Assembly: GCF_002835935.1 (NCBI RefSeq)
Contig: NZ_PJCF01000006.1
Coordinates: 806,001 to 870,000 of the forward strand
Direction of reading: 5' to 3'
From: Paraglaciecola sp. MB-3u-78
GTDB taxonomy: Bacteria; Pseudomonadota; Gammaproteobacteria; Enterobacterales; Alteromonadaceae
Length of the DNA: 64,000 nt
Positions 17,060 to 25,190 of this stretch are shown in pieces. Position numbers and translations under genes: made by a program. Numbering within the stretch: position 1 is the stretch's first letter; every line of letters begins with the position of its first letter. The notes below the pieces were generated by a model. It saw only the letters and a program-made list of their open reading frames with translations, was not told the origin of the DNA and did not search any database.

Positions 17060-17419
17060 TCGTTTTTGCAATTTTTGAGTTTGTTTTTCGAATAAAAAGC
17101 CTAAAGTATCAGCCACGTGTCCTACAGCAATAATACCCCTAAGCGTCAATTCTTGATCCATACTAAAATAGCGACTCACATTATTGCCAAATGATTTAAT
17201 TATCTTGTTAATTTCCCCGTTATTGAATATTTCAATAAACCGAGTACATGGTGCCGATTTCTGATTGCGTGAATCTGTACAATTTTTGGCATCTACTGCT
17301 AGCTCTTCGTAGTTGCTTACCAACAACTCTAGCTCTACTTTGTTATCCGCCGCACTAGCTAATGCACTTAAAAATACGGAAAGCCAAGCCAAAGCAATTA
17401 TTAAAACTCGAATTCTCAA
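17054..17419 (-). CDS. Cassette-borne secreted hypothetical protein, 121 aa
   Basis: A clear Sec signal peptide (IRVLIIALAWLSVFLSALASAA, cleaved near residue 23) is followed by about 98 mostly helical residues with two cysteines (KNCTDSRNQKSAPCTRF). I recognise no family. The gene has a good ribosome-binding site (TTGGAGGAAAAATTTG before ATG). It is the first cassette of the array, preceded by a half-site GTTATGT at 17441-17435 but no complete attC. Confidence 0.75.
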   Translation of the reverse strand: MRIRVLIIALAWLSVFLSALASAADNKVELELLVSNYEELAVDAKNCTDSRNQKSAPCTRFIEIFNNGEINKIIKSFGNNVSRYFSMDQELTLRGIIAVGHVADTLGFLFEKQTQKLQKRT

Positions 17420-17599
17420 ATTTTTCCTCCAAGAACATAACGATTATTATCGAGCATGTCGTATATGTAACTTCTCGATTTGATTTTTATTTCCGTCACC
17501 TTCAGTGCTTACCTTTTGATTTTATTTAATATTTTTCACTATCATGCCATCCAAACCGCAAAGAGTTGCAAAAGCAAAAGGAGCCTGACTTTAACGCGA

Positions 17600-17722
17600 C
17601 TTTTTATGCTTCCTATTAAATACTATGCATAAAATATTTTCCATAATTAAATGAATGACTTAGCGTTTTTGAGAAAAAGAAAGTGAGACCAGTCAAAATT
17701 ACATAATAGGAAGCGAAAAAGG
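17600..17722. repeat. Inverted repeat pair around an 85-bp AT-rich core
   Basis: CTTTTTATGCTTCCTATTA (17600-17618) and TAATAGGAAGCGAAAAAGG (17704-17722) share a perfect 11-bp core (GCTTCCTATTA) and an extended CTTTTT flank. The interior contains no ORF. The layout would suit a very small non-autonomous element, but no clear target duplication was seen. Confidence 0.45.
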
Positions 17723-17819
17723 CATTATTTACTAAATCTCATTATACCTGAGCTTATATACAGTTGATTTAGAGTCCGCTTTATGGAAAATTATTGCAAT
17801 TACAAAATCAGTGGCGAAT

Positions 17820-17858
17820 GACGGGTATTGGCACAAACCCGTCGGACAGCGGGTTTTA
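17820..17858 (+). terminator. Two mutually exclusive hairpins, the second terminator-like
   Basis: GACGGGT (17820-17826) pairs perfectly with ACCCGTC (17837-17843). ACCCG (17837-17841) can instead pair with CGGGT further downstream (ending at 17855), followed by TTTATTTATTT. It could be a leftover attenuator or leader terminator in front of the broken gene. Low certainty. Confidence 0.35.
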
Positions 17859-17906
17859 TTTATTTGTGCGAGTTTCAAACATTAATTCCCAGTTTCAAAC
17901 TTTAAT

Positions 17907-18325
17907 ATGCTCGTACATCAAGTGTCAGAACCAATAACTGAAGCTTCTTTTTATTTGGTGTGTAAGGTAAGTTATGCTTGCGCAATAAAATTACTGCCTA
18001 ATGTTAAATTCGAGTCGAGCATGGATATCTTGACTATGAAAAACTGGTGTATAGAAGAAAAAGCGTTTCAACAAGGTTACCCAAGCACTTTTTGATGTTG
18101 AAAGAATTCAAGTCGGGGCAATATAATTATATGATTTTATCTGCGATCGAGGTGTCTGCTTATAAAGAGGAATTGAGTACCAGTATATATCGGACTGTTT
18201 TGACCATTCCTTTTTATCATTTTATACATAAAAAACACGCAAGTATGTTGGAAGATGTTAATCATGGATTAACAGATTTCAAACAAACACCCTCATATGA
18301 AGATTATCGTAACGTTACTGGCTAA
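17907..18325 (+). pseudogene. Frameshifted remnant of a periplasmic solute-binding-like protein
   Basis: One protein-like signal continues through three frames. ITEASFYLVCKVSYACAIKL to KAFQQGYPSTF reads in the frame of 17907. FDVERIQVGAI reads in the next frame from about 18089. YMILSAIEVSAYKEELSTSI to HKKHASMLEDVNHGL reads in a third frame up to the stop at 18325. Together they resemble the C-terminal half of an extracellular solute-binding (SBP_bac_3-like) protein; the N-terminal half and signal peptide are missing. At least two indels are needed, so it should be non-functional. It lies between the cassette array and the GST gene. Confidence 0.6.
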
Positions 18326-18388
18326 ATTAATTATTATTCACAACGAGCTTTCGCTTTTGGCGGCACTCAATATCAAAGAAGAACAACT

Positions 18389-18997
18389 ATGAAAATATAC
18401 GACACTAAAACCGCACCCTCTCCAAGACGGGTACGCATATTTTTAGCTGAAAAAAATATACCAATGGAATATGTGCAAGTTGATTTGCAAAAGGGTGAAA
18501 ATATATCACCACAAATGCGCCAGAAAAATCCGGTAGGTAAAATACCTATTTTAGAGTTAGACGACGGCACCTGTATTAGTGAAGGTGCATCGATTTGCTT
18601 GTATTTTGAAGAGCTATATCCAGAAATTAACCTGTTGGGAAAAAACGCCCTAGAAAAAGCCAGCATAGATATGTGGCACCGTCAGGTTGAATTGTACTTT
18701 TTTGGTCAGGTAGGTATGTGCTTTCAACATACCACTGGATATTTTAAAGACCGTATGACACCCGTTAAAGAATATGGTGAAGTGGCTGGCAAAAACGCTG
18801 CAGATTTTCTTAAAGTACTAGAAAAACGTTTATCTGAGTCTGAATTTATTGCCGCTGACCGATTCACTATCGCCGATATTACTGCTATGTGTGCAGTTGA
18901 CTTTGCCCGAGTTGTGAATATTAAAATTACTGATGAACAACCCAATCTCAGGCGATGGTATAACGCTGTGAGCAGTCGTCCAAGCGCCAAAGCTTAA
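18389..18997 (+). CDS. Glutathione S-transferase family protein
   Basis: A 202-residue cytoplasmic GST. The thioredoxin-like N-terminal domain shows KIYDTKTAPSPRRVRIFLAEKNI, the cis-proline segment NPVGKIPILELDDG and the glutathione-contact SEGASICLYFEE (ISES-type motif). The C-terminal helical domain contains FTIADITAMCAVDFARV, the N-capping box. Its natural substrate is unknown. It is a single gene, ending 140 bases before a bidirectional terminator. Confidence 0.92.
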   Translation: MKIYDTKTAPSPRRVRIFLAEKNIPMEYVQVDLQKGENISPQMRQKNPVGKIPILELDDGTCISEGASICLYFEELYPEINLLGKNALEKASIDMWHRQVELYFFGQVGMCFQHTTGYFKDRMTPVKEYGEVAGKNAADFLKVLEKRLSESEFIAADRFTIADITAMCAVDFARVVNIKITDEQPNLRRWYNAVSSRPSAKA

Positions 18998-19139
18998 GTT
19001 TAGGGATACAGATTAGGCTGCATAGATGTACCTGTTTTGCAGGTATCGGAGGCGAAACCCTTTGTCACTGCTATGTGATGATATTTATGCCTGACCTAGT
19101 GATAACCTTCCAGCGTATTGAGACCATTGAATCGGTAAT

Positions 19140-19164
19140 AAAACGCCATCATTAACGGCGTTTT
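19140..19164. terminator. Bidirectional terminator between GST gene and aguB
   Basis: AAAACGCC (19140-19147) and GGCGTTTT (19157-19164) form a perfect 8-bp stem around ATCATTAAC, with A/T runs on both sides. It serves the convergent GST gene and aguB. Confidence 0.8.
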
Positions 19165-19174
19165 ACATAAACTC

Positions 19175-20068
19175 TTAATCTCGCCACCTTTTGGTTAGTT
19201 CATCATAGGCATCGATTCTCCGGTCTCTAAAATACGGCCATATGCGTTTGATTTGTTCTGTGCGGTTAAGGTCGATGTCGACTATTAGGTTTTCTTCTTT
19301 ATCGCTGCTGGCTTGGGCTAGCATTTCGCCTTGTGGACCAGCGACAAAACTTTGCCCCCAAAACTGAATGCCGGGATCGCCCGCCACTGGAGAAGCTTCA
19401 AAACCTGTGCGGTTTGCTACCACTACGGGTAACGAATTAGCCACGGCATGAGAGCGCTGTATGGTTTTCCAAGCATCGTGTTGACGGCCCTGTTCTGCTG
19501 CTGTGTCGTTTTTATCCCAGCCTATCGCAGTGGGGTAAAACAGCATATCGGCTCCCGCCATCGCCATTAACCTTGCCGCTTCTGGATACCATTGATCCCA
19601 ACATACCAACACACCGAGTTTGCCGACGCTGGTTTGAATCGGTTCAAAGCCTAAATCGCCGGGAGTAAAGTAAAACTTCTCATAAAAACCAGGGTCATCG
19701 GGGATATGCATTTTTCGATATTTGCCGACCAAACCTTGTTGGCGATCAAACACCACAGCAGTATTGTGATACAAACCTGAGGCTCTTTTTTCAAATAATG
19801 AGGTAATAAGCACTATGTTTAATTTAGCTGCAAGGGCAGCAAAATAATCAGTGGCAGCACCGGGTATGGGCTCTGCCAAGTCAAAAAAATCGGTGTTTTC
19901 TTGCTGACAAAAATACAATGTGCTGTGCAATTCTTGCAACATCACCAGTTCACAACCTTGTTCAGCCAAAGTACTCACTTGTTCGGCACTGTGCGCCCAG
20001 TTAACATTTTTATCATTACTGGCAACCGCTTGTTGTACCACCCCGATTTTTAAACTGCTCTTATTCAT
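19175..20068 (-). CDS. aguB: N-carbamoylputrescine amidase
   Basis: A 297-residue nitrilase-superfamily enzyme that hydrolyses N-carbamoylputrescine to putrescine, CO2 and ammonia. The catalytic triad is visible: Glu in ELVMLQELHS, Lys in GKYRKMHIPDDPGFYEKF and Cys in GVLVCWDQWYPEAARL. The ATG at 20068 has GGAG ten bases upstream and overlaps the end of aguA by 8 bases. The frame is open to 20158, but that extension lies inside aguA. With aguA it forms the agmatine-to-putrescine pathway. Confidence 0.94.
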   Translation of the reverse strand: MNKSSLKIGVVQQAVASNDKNVNWAHSAEQVSTLAEQGCELVMLQELHSTLYFCQQENTDFFDLAEPIPGAATDYFAALAAKLNIVLITSLFEKRASGLYHNTAVVFDRQQGLVGKYRKMHIPDDPGFYEKFYFTPGDLGFEPIQTSVGKLGVLVCWDQWYPEAARLMAMAGADMLFYPTAIGWDKNDTAAEQGRQHDAWKTIQRSHAVANSLPVVVANRTGFEASPVAGDPGIQFWGQSFVAGPQGEMLAQASSDKEENLIVDIDLNRTEQIKRIWPYFRDRRIDAYDELTKRWRD

Positions 20069-21116
20069 ATACACAAACTCCATTGGCAAAACAATGCAAT
20101 ACTTCAGGTTTAAGTATGCCACAAGGTATTTGCATACTAATACAATGCAAGCTACCAAATTGCTGAACTAAGGGCAGGCAATTTATCGGCACAATAGTAA
20201 ATTCGGGGTAGGCGTTTTGCATAACCTGCAAAGCCAACGTATCTTCTGTTTGTTGATAAATGGGGCACAAAATATGTTGGTTAGAAATTAAGAAGTTGGC
20301 ATAAGAAGCCGGAAGTCTGTCGCCCTGTGAATTGACAATGTGCGGCAGTGGCAATTCAAAAATTTTGTGAGTGGGCAAAATTTGCTGACATTCTTTAACT
20401 AAGGCAGCCAAGCCTTCAAAATGACTGTCGTCTGGGCGATTAAAAGCAGACTGGATAACCAGACCCTTATCTGGGGTAAAACGTACTAAGGTATCAATAT
20501 GCCCATCTGTATCATCGCCCTCTAAATGCCCGTTTTGTAAAATAATACTGTGTTTAGCGCCTAAGTCTCTTTCAAAGTCTTGCTGGTAAGAAATAATAGG
20601 TTTATCGCCATTACGTTTAGGATTGGACAGGCAAAGTTCGGTAGATAAAAGGGTGCCATATTGGTCAATTTCCAATGCGCCACCTTCAACGACTAGATTA
20701 ATTGATTTGATTGGCTGCTGACAAAGTTGACTCAGTACATCCTGATTTATTTTATTATCTTTAGTGGCATCAAACTTTTGTCCCCATCCATTAAATACAA
20801 ACTCAATAGGTCGTAAACCTGATTTATTTCCACAGCTTAAAAATCCGTAGTCTCTTATCCATGTATCATTGTATTGTGCGCTGACGATCAATACTCTGCG
20901 GGATTTTTTTAACCTACTTAAACAATTTTTAATCTCGTCACTGCGCACTAACAACACAACATGAGTATTCGCTTGGTTAAGTGATTCAATGATATTTAGA
21001 TAAACTCGTTGTACATTTTCAAGCCAAGGATGCCAATCGGTATTTTTATCTGGCCAAACAAGCATCATGGCTTCTTGTTGAGTCCATTCGGGTAACAGTT
21101 GGTAGTTGTTAGTCAT
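20061..21116 (-). CDS. aguA: Agmatine deiminase
   Basis: A 351-residue guanidino-group-modifying enzyme that turns agmatine into N-carbamoylputrescine and ammonia. Family blocks include LPEWTQQEAMMLVWPDKNTDW, the VEGGALEIDQYGTLLSTE strand, NGHLEGDDTDGHIDTLVRF with catalytic Asp and His, and a C-terminal GSLHCISMQIP holding the nucleophilic cysteine. It is first in a two-gene unit with aguB. Confidence 0.94.
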   Translation of the reverse strand: MTNNYQLLPEWTQQEAMMLVWPDKNTDWHPWLENVQRVYLNIIESLNQANTHVVLLVRSDEIKNCLSRLKKSRRVLIVSAQYNDTWIRDYGFLSCGNKSGLRPIEFVFNGWGQKFDATKDNKINQDVLSQLCQQPIKSINLVVEGGALEIDQYGTLLSTELCLSNPKRNGDKPIISYQQDFERDLGAKHSIILQNGHLEGDDTDGHIDTLVRFTPDKGLVIQSAFNRPDDSHFEGLAALVKECQQILPTHKIFELPLPHIVNSQGDRLPASYANFLISNQHILCPIYQQTEDTLALQVMQNAYPEFTIVPINCLPLVQQFGSLHCISMQIPCGILKPEVLHCFANGVCVYE

Positions 21117-21193
21117 GCATATTGTTCGTTTAAAATTTTTGTGGATTATAATACCTAGATTTCATGGTGTCTTGTTGTGCTTTTTCTCATATC

Positions 21194-21301
21194 ATGAATA
21201 AAAAACGCTATCGGGATTTATTCTCTGTATTAACTGCTGCTGAAGTAGTCGTTCTAAGGGATAAATTGAGCCCTAAAAGTCTACACTTGATTCTGGCGTA
21301 A
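21194..21301 (+). CDS. Possible 35-aa small protein
   Basis: An ATG-initiated ORF with a balanced composition (MNKKRYRDLFSVLTAAEVVV, then RDKLSPKSLHLILA). There is no good Shine-Dalgarno, so it may be a chance ORF or the remnant of a larger gene. No homologue is recognised. Confidence 0.25.
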   Translation: MNKKRYRDLFSVLTAAEVVVLRDKLSPKSLHLILA

Positions 21302-21385
21302 TATCATCGATAGTGTCATATCAAGTTTTTGGGGTGCTTTTATGTGGCTTCAAATTCATTTTATGGCTTAAAAATTGTTATTAAT

Positions 21386-21403
21386 TGTTAAAACAGTTTA
21401 ACA
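21386..21403. promoter_or_regulatory. 18-bp palindrome, candidate operator
   Basis: TGTTAAA-ACAG-TTTAACA is a perfect inverted repeat with 7-base arms. It lies 270 bases upstream of the DUF3718 start and about the same distance from aguA. The shape suits a dimeric regulator, but which regulator is unknown. Confidence 0.35.
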
Positions 21404-21672
21404 AACAGACATTACACCGCTATTTTTTGTATACCTTTGCTCTTTTTTTAGATTGATTATTATCTTTAGCCGTTTTTAACGTTATTTTTGATATATGTGT
21501 TTTTTAAAAATCTATATTTTTCAATTAGTTATAGCTGTAATATAAGTTTAACTGTTTGTTTTACATCACTTTTACTAGTTGTATACAATAAAATCACAGA
21601 AGTTTATTGGTCGATCAGTCATAAATACTGTGCGGTTTGTAACCGTAATGATGAACTAACTGGAGAATACTG

Positions 21673-22005
21673 ATGAAAAAACTAATCGCACTACCTGTAA
21701 TATTTGCAATATCGATGGCTTTTTTTGCACTGAATGCCAGCGCAAAATTGGGTTCACCCGATAAGGTGCAATATGCCGGTGACTTAGGGTATAAAAATTT
21801 CTGTGAAGCTGTGGTCAAAGATGATGTCAACATGCTCAAGCGCAGTGTCAGAAAAAAAGTAGGTTTAGTCGCGAGCAGCTCACAAGCTGTGCTGAAAAAG
21901 TTAACCGCATCCAATGGAATGGAATGTAACGGGGTTGATTTAGTGTCATTTTCAGAGCAACGTAAAGCTTCGCAAGTATATCAATATCTTTCTAATGCAA
22001 AGTAA
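21673..22005 (+). CDS. DUF3718 domain protein, secreted
   Basis: A 110-residue exported protein with a signal peptide (KKLIALPVIFAISMAFFALNASA, cut near residue 24). The mature part has the DUF3718 pattern LGYKNFCEAVVKDDVNMLKRSV and NGMECNGVDLVSFS, with two cysteines probably forming a disulfide. Its function is unknown. The Shine-Dalgarno is AACTGGAG before ATG. A terminator follows. Confidence 0.85.
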   Translation: MKKLIALPVIFAISMAFFALNASAKLGSPDKVQYAGDLGYKNFCEAVVKDDVNMLKRSVRKKVGLVASSSQAVLKKLTASNGMECNGVDLVSFSEQRKASQVYQYLSNAK

Positions 22006-22029
22006 ATTGTACTCGCAAGCTACCAATAT

Positions 22030-22062
22030 CAGCCCATAGCTTGCATGGCTAGTTATGGGCTG
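22030..22062. terminator. Terminator after the DUF3718 gene
   Basis: CAGCCCATA (22030-22038) pairs perfectly with TATGGGCTG (22054-22062); GTTCTAGTTTTATT follows. It lies between convergent genes and may act in both directions. Confidence 0.65.
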
Positions 22063-22071
22063 GTTCTAGTT

Positions 22072-22503
22072 TTATTGGTAACTTTTTTGGCAGGCTGTTG
22101 CAACTAATAGGTTGTAAGTTACTGCGTATTGGTACAATTGTTTTCGTAAACTTAATTCCTTTTCTGACCTCAATGCATCACCACTGTTAGCCAATAATCG
22201 GTAACCACATTGTTGTTGAAGTGCGGATGACTCATTGTCGATGCCCGGAAAAGAGGTGGCTCTGCCAGCAAAGGCTAATAATCTGAAATCTTGCTTTTGA
22301 ATCGCTAAATTCGCATCTGCTCTAGGATCTGCATAATAAAGCCATTTGAGATCAGCAGTTTGATTGTCACTGAGCTCCTCACTTTGATTCTCTTGAGTTG
22401 CCTCAGATGTTTGAGATAAAAAAGGTATGTTGGTTTGGCTGCAACCCAGTGTTAAAAAACCTGTCGCAGTGGCAAACATCAAAAGGGATAACCGATTATT
22501 CAT
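22072..22503 (-). CDS. Hypothetical lipoprotein, 143 aa
   Basis: The N-terminus has a type II signal peptide with lipobox FLTLGC-S (Cys21). A Gln/Glu/Ser-rich linker precedes a helical domain of about 95 residues (LKWLYYADPRADANLAIQKQ onward) containing two more cysteines. No family was recognised. Its ATG overlaps the end of the metalloprotease gene by 8 bases, so the two are translationally coupled and may work together at the cell surface. Confidence 0.75.
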   Translation of the reverse strand: MNNRLSLLMFATATGFLTLGCSQTNIPFLSQTSEATQENQSEELSDNQTADLKWLYYADPRADANLAIQKQDFRLLAFAGRATSFPGIDNESSALQQQCGYRLLANSGDALRSEKELSLRKQLYQYAVTYNLLVATACQKSYQ

Positions 22504-25129
22504 AATTGCCCTTACAAAGTGATTGATTGACTAACTTTATAGAAAAACAAAGAAAAGACAAAAGACTTAGCAGCATCATACTTCCCCCACCAGAATCTTT
22601 AGAAGCCGCCGTTACTGAATTAACTTGAACGCTCAGTGTCCCTTCGTCCCTTAATGTGCCGTCTGACACCAGATAGAAGATGGATTCAGTACCGGAAAAA
22701 TTCGTTGCTGGGGTATATATAAGTTGTTGATTGGTTACTGCCACTTGGCCTTGACCACTGTAGCTAAACGAGTCGATGCTCAACACATCCATATCTACGT
22801 CGTTGTCGTTGATTAATACGTCAATCGCCACAGAGACACTGTTTTGTTCAACAGAAATGCTATCGTTATTTGCCACTGGCGCATCATTGACCTCTGTAAC
22901 CTGTACCTGTAGTGAAAATACATTACTGTCTTCTACGCCATCATTAACCACAACTGATACGCTCAGCATACCGTTGAAGTCCGTATTTGGTGTCAGAGTT
23001 TGTTGATTGATACTGTAGTTGTCCCCGTTTTGTAAACTCAGAGTGAAGTCTTGTGGATAGGCAGAGTCTGGATCAGATACATTTAAATCAGCAAAATCAA
23101 TTTGTGTTGTTGCGTCTTCATTAAGGCTTATGCTCTTCTGACTATCTATTATGGGCGCCACTGGCTCAGCAGCCATAATCGAAAATGCTTCATGGCTGAG
23201 AGCATAAAAAACATTGTCGCTACATTTTAATACCAGTCGTGCGTCAATACTGGTGACATTAGGCACGGTGATGTTTTGTTGTCCATCATTGGGTGTTCCC
23301 ATCAACACTGAGGTTTCAAACGGGTTTACTGCGTCAGCGATAAGCAAAATATCGACATTGGCACAATTGATGGGTGCCATTAGCGTATCGCCAATATCCC
23401 ATGTCACTGTTTGTTCAGATAAACCTTGCCATTGTGTCGGTGTATCAATATTGAATGTTTGGTTAGCGGTCGTCACAGTAATCACTAAGTCTTGCTGGTT
23501 TACCCCGCCTTTGTTATCTCTGGCTGTTAACCTAAAACGCATATCCCTGTCGGTGGTGGCATACGTTTCACCAAGACGAGTTTGACCAGTAAGTACATCA
23601 CTTAGCTGAGGAAAGTAACGTTGTGTTATTTCTATTGGGCTATAAGAACGAAACAGCGGGTTGTTGCCATTATCGCTATGCATTTCAGTAAGATTATTTG
23701 TTGCTCCTAACGTACCGCCATTATCAAACTGCTCCCACGTGTAAGTGAGCAAGTCGTTGTCTGTATCTGTGGCAGAGCCGCTTAGTACAAAAGGTGTGTC
23801 AGCGGGAATAGTATAAGCATTTTGTGTCAATTGAATTTGTGGGATGGCGTTATCAATTGCAGCTTCAACACCACAACGTTGCCCAGAGAAACCATCGACA
23901 TAGTCACGAATATTCTGAATCGAGATTGAATGAAAATAAGGGTCGCTGTCATTTTGCAAGTTTTGTGATCCACAAATACCCGCATAAGACATAATGGTGG
24001 AGCCACTGCCGGGCTCATAAGCTGAGCTGGTGTTGCGTTGACCTTCTGCACAACTATCGGAGTTGGTGGCGTTAAAGCTATGACCAGCACCCAATTGATG
24101 ACCTAATTCATGGGTAACCAAGTCAATATAAAAGCGTTCTCCTTGAGGGTTACTTAAACCTGTGTAACCTTGGGCTTTAAACTGGCTGTTACACACCACA
24201 CCTACGTACGCTAATCCGCCTCCATTGGTACCAAGTAAGTGTCCGACATCATAGTTTTGACTACCAATGGCTTGGTCGACAACATCTTGATTTTTCTCGA
24301 TATCAGTGGCGATATCTGAATTGGTGTATGGGTCGCTAGTGGCATCAAAGAAAATGATGTCTTGATTATCAATCAATTCAAACTGTAAGGCCAAGTCGAT
24401 TAACAATACCTGATTGATGCGGTTCACCAAATTCATCAATTCGGCCAATACATTTTCGGTCGTTCCGCCTAATTTTTGGCCGTACTCTCCTGTGGTGCTA
24501 ATAGCCAGCTTATAGGTGCGGACAGTGTTGCCAGTAGTGACTAACTTTTGTGCCAAGACAGGCTGTTCTTGTTGTCTATCTGCCAGCAAAAAATCAGCTG
24601 TGAGTGAGACTGCTTTAGGCTCGGTGGGTGCATCTTTGTACCAATAACTAGCATATTCTACTGCTTCACCTTGATACCGAGGCGACAACAACATCCATTG
24701 GTTGTTGTATCGAAAAAAACCAAATAAGCCTAGGTGGGAAATACTAAATCGGCCGATGTTTTTTGGTTGGTCAACTTGCTCAGCCTGATAAGTCATTAAG
24801 TGGGGATATTGTTCGGATAAATTTTCGCTTAAAATGGGCGAGGGGCTAAGTTTGACCGGTATACTTAAGCCGTTGGGCAAAGGCAAAGTGATTTCAGTTG
24901 CTAAGCCTAGATTGGAAAATGTGTTGTTTAACAAAGCTTGGTTTATCTGTATGAATCTTGCATTGTCAGCCATTGCACGAAGTGGTTTGACTTGTTCTGA
25001 CTTAGCTTGACTGGATCCCTCTTGCCATAATGTTTTGGCTTGAATGGCAAAATTGATAAAGCTGAGGGTCAATAACAGAATAAATCGATGGCTAATGGCG
25101 CGCATAAATGGGGTCACTAAACTTTGCAT
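22496..25129 (-). CDS. Secreted reprolysin-like zinc metalloprotease
   Basis: An 877-residue exported protein with a signal peptide (hydrophobic core FILLLTLSFINFAIQA, about 15-31). A propeptide-like region comes first. The M12B-type catalytic domain (about 205-420) has the zinc site HELGHQLGAGH and the Met-turn TIMSYAGICG. Next are Ig/cadherin-like repeats, two of them of the VNDAPVANNDSISVEQNS type with Asp-rich Ca-binding loops. The C-terminus SKDSGGGSMMLLSLLSFLCF resembles a GlyGly-CTERM sorting tail, but the usual short Arg cluster is replaced by KLVNQSLCKGNYE. The ATG at 25129 has GAGG five bases upstream; a second Met is at 25102. It is coupled to the lipoprotein gene downstream. Confidence 0.88.
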   Translation of the reverse strand: MQSLVTPFMRAISHRFILLLTLSFINFAIQAKTLWQEGSSQAKSEQVKPLRAMADNARFIQINQALLNNTFSNLGLATEITLPLPNGLSIPVKLSPSPILSENLSEQYPHLMTYQAEQVDQPKNIGRFSISHLGLFGFFRYNNQWMLLSPRYQGEAVEYASYWYKDAPTEPKAVSLTADFLLADRQQEQPVLAQKLVTTGNTVRTYKLAISTTGEYGQKLGGTTENVLAELMNLVNRINQVLLIDLALQFELIDNQDIIFFDATSDPYTNSDIATDIEKNQDVVDQAIGSQNYDVGHLLGTNGGGLAYVGVVCNSQFKAQGYTGLSNPQGERFYIDLVTHELGHQLGAGHSFNATNSDSCAEGQRNTSSAYEPGSGSTIMSYAGICGSQNLQNDSDPYFHSISIQNIRDYVDGFSGQRCGVEAAIDNAIPQIQLTQNAYTIPADTPFVLSGSATDTDNDLLTYTWEQFDNGGTLGATNNLTEMHSDNGNNPLFRSYSPIEITQRYFPQLSDVLTGQTRLGETYATTDRDMRFRLTARDNKGGVNQQDLVITVTTANQTFNIDTPTQWQGLSEQTVTWDIGDTLMAPINCANVDILLIADAVNPFETSVLMGTPNDGQQNITVPNVTSIDARLVLKCSDNVFYALSHEAFSIMAAEPVAPIIDSQKSISLNEDATTQIDFADLNVSDPDSAYPQDFTLSLQNGDNYSINQQTLTPNTDFNGMLSVSVVVNDGVEDSNVFSLQVQVTEVNDAPVANNDSISVEQNSVSVAIDVLINDNDVDMDVLSIDSFSYSGQGQVAVTNQQLIYTPATNFSGTESIFYLVSDGTLRDEGTLSVQVNSVTAASKDSGGGSMMLLSLLSFLCFSIKLVNQSLCKGNYE

Positions 25130-25190
25130 AAGTACCTCTATGACTCATTAAAAACCATAAAGTGCGAGAACGTATTGATCTCGCCATTTG

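Larger units (their letters stand above)
15045..17441 (-). mobile_element. Integron gene-cassette array without integrase (CALIN)
   Basis: Five minus-strand ORFs are carried in four units, each followed by an imperfect palindrome of 63-108 bp. On the plus strand each palindrome begins TAACGC and ends TTGTTA (sites at 15045, 15774, 16468, 16997). On the gene strand they begin RYYYAAC-AA and end GCGTTA, the orientation known for Vibrio-type attC sites. Each unit holds one gene or one toxin-antitoxin pair, and the stop codons of four units abut or overlap the site. A further half site (GTTATGT on the minus strand, 17435-17441) precedes the first gene. No intI gene or attI site was recognised within the window, so this fits a cluster of attC sites lacking an integrase. 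The exact left edge is unclear: GCCCAAC at 15000-15006 (minus strand) could mark one more decayed site. Confidence 0.8.
17442..17906. other. AT-rich non-coding stretch beside the cassette array
   Basis: No credible gene was found. It holds a 19-bp imperfect inverted repeat (arms at 17600-17618 and 17704-17722), a pair of overlapping hairpins (17820-17854), and a direct repeat AGTTTCAAAC-NTTAAT (17871-17886 and 17891-17906). It probably represents decayed mobile or cassette DNA between the array and a broken gene. Confidence 0.5.
21117..21672. other. Long intergenic region upstream of aguA and the DUF3718 gene
   Basis: This 556-base AT-rich gap holds a possible 35-codon ORF (21194-21301), a 7-4-7 palindrome (21386-21403) and otherwise no recognised gene or RNA. 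It must carry the promoters of the flanking divergent genes. Confidence 0.5.

Noticed and set aside
17588-17600. TTTAACGCG as another attC start
   Set aside because: No matching TTGTTA end or attC-like stem was found downstream within the usual length.
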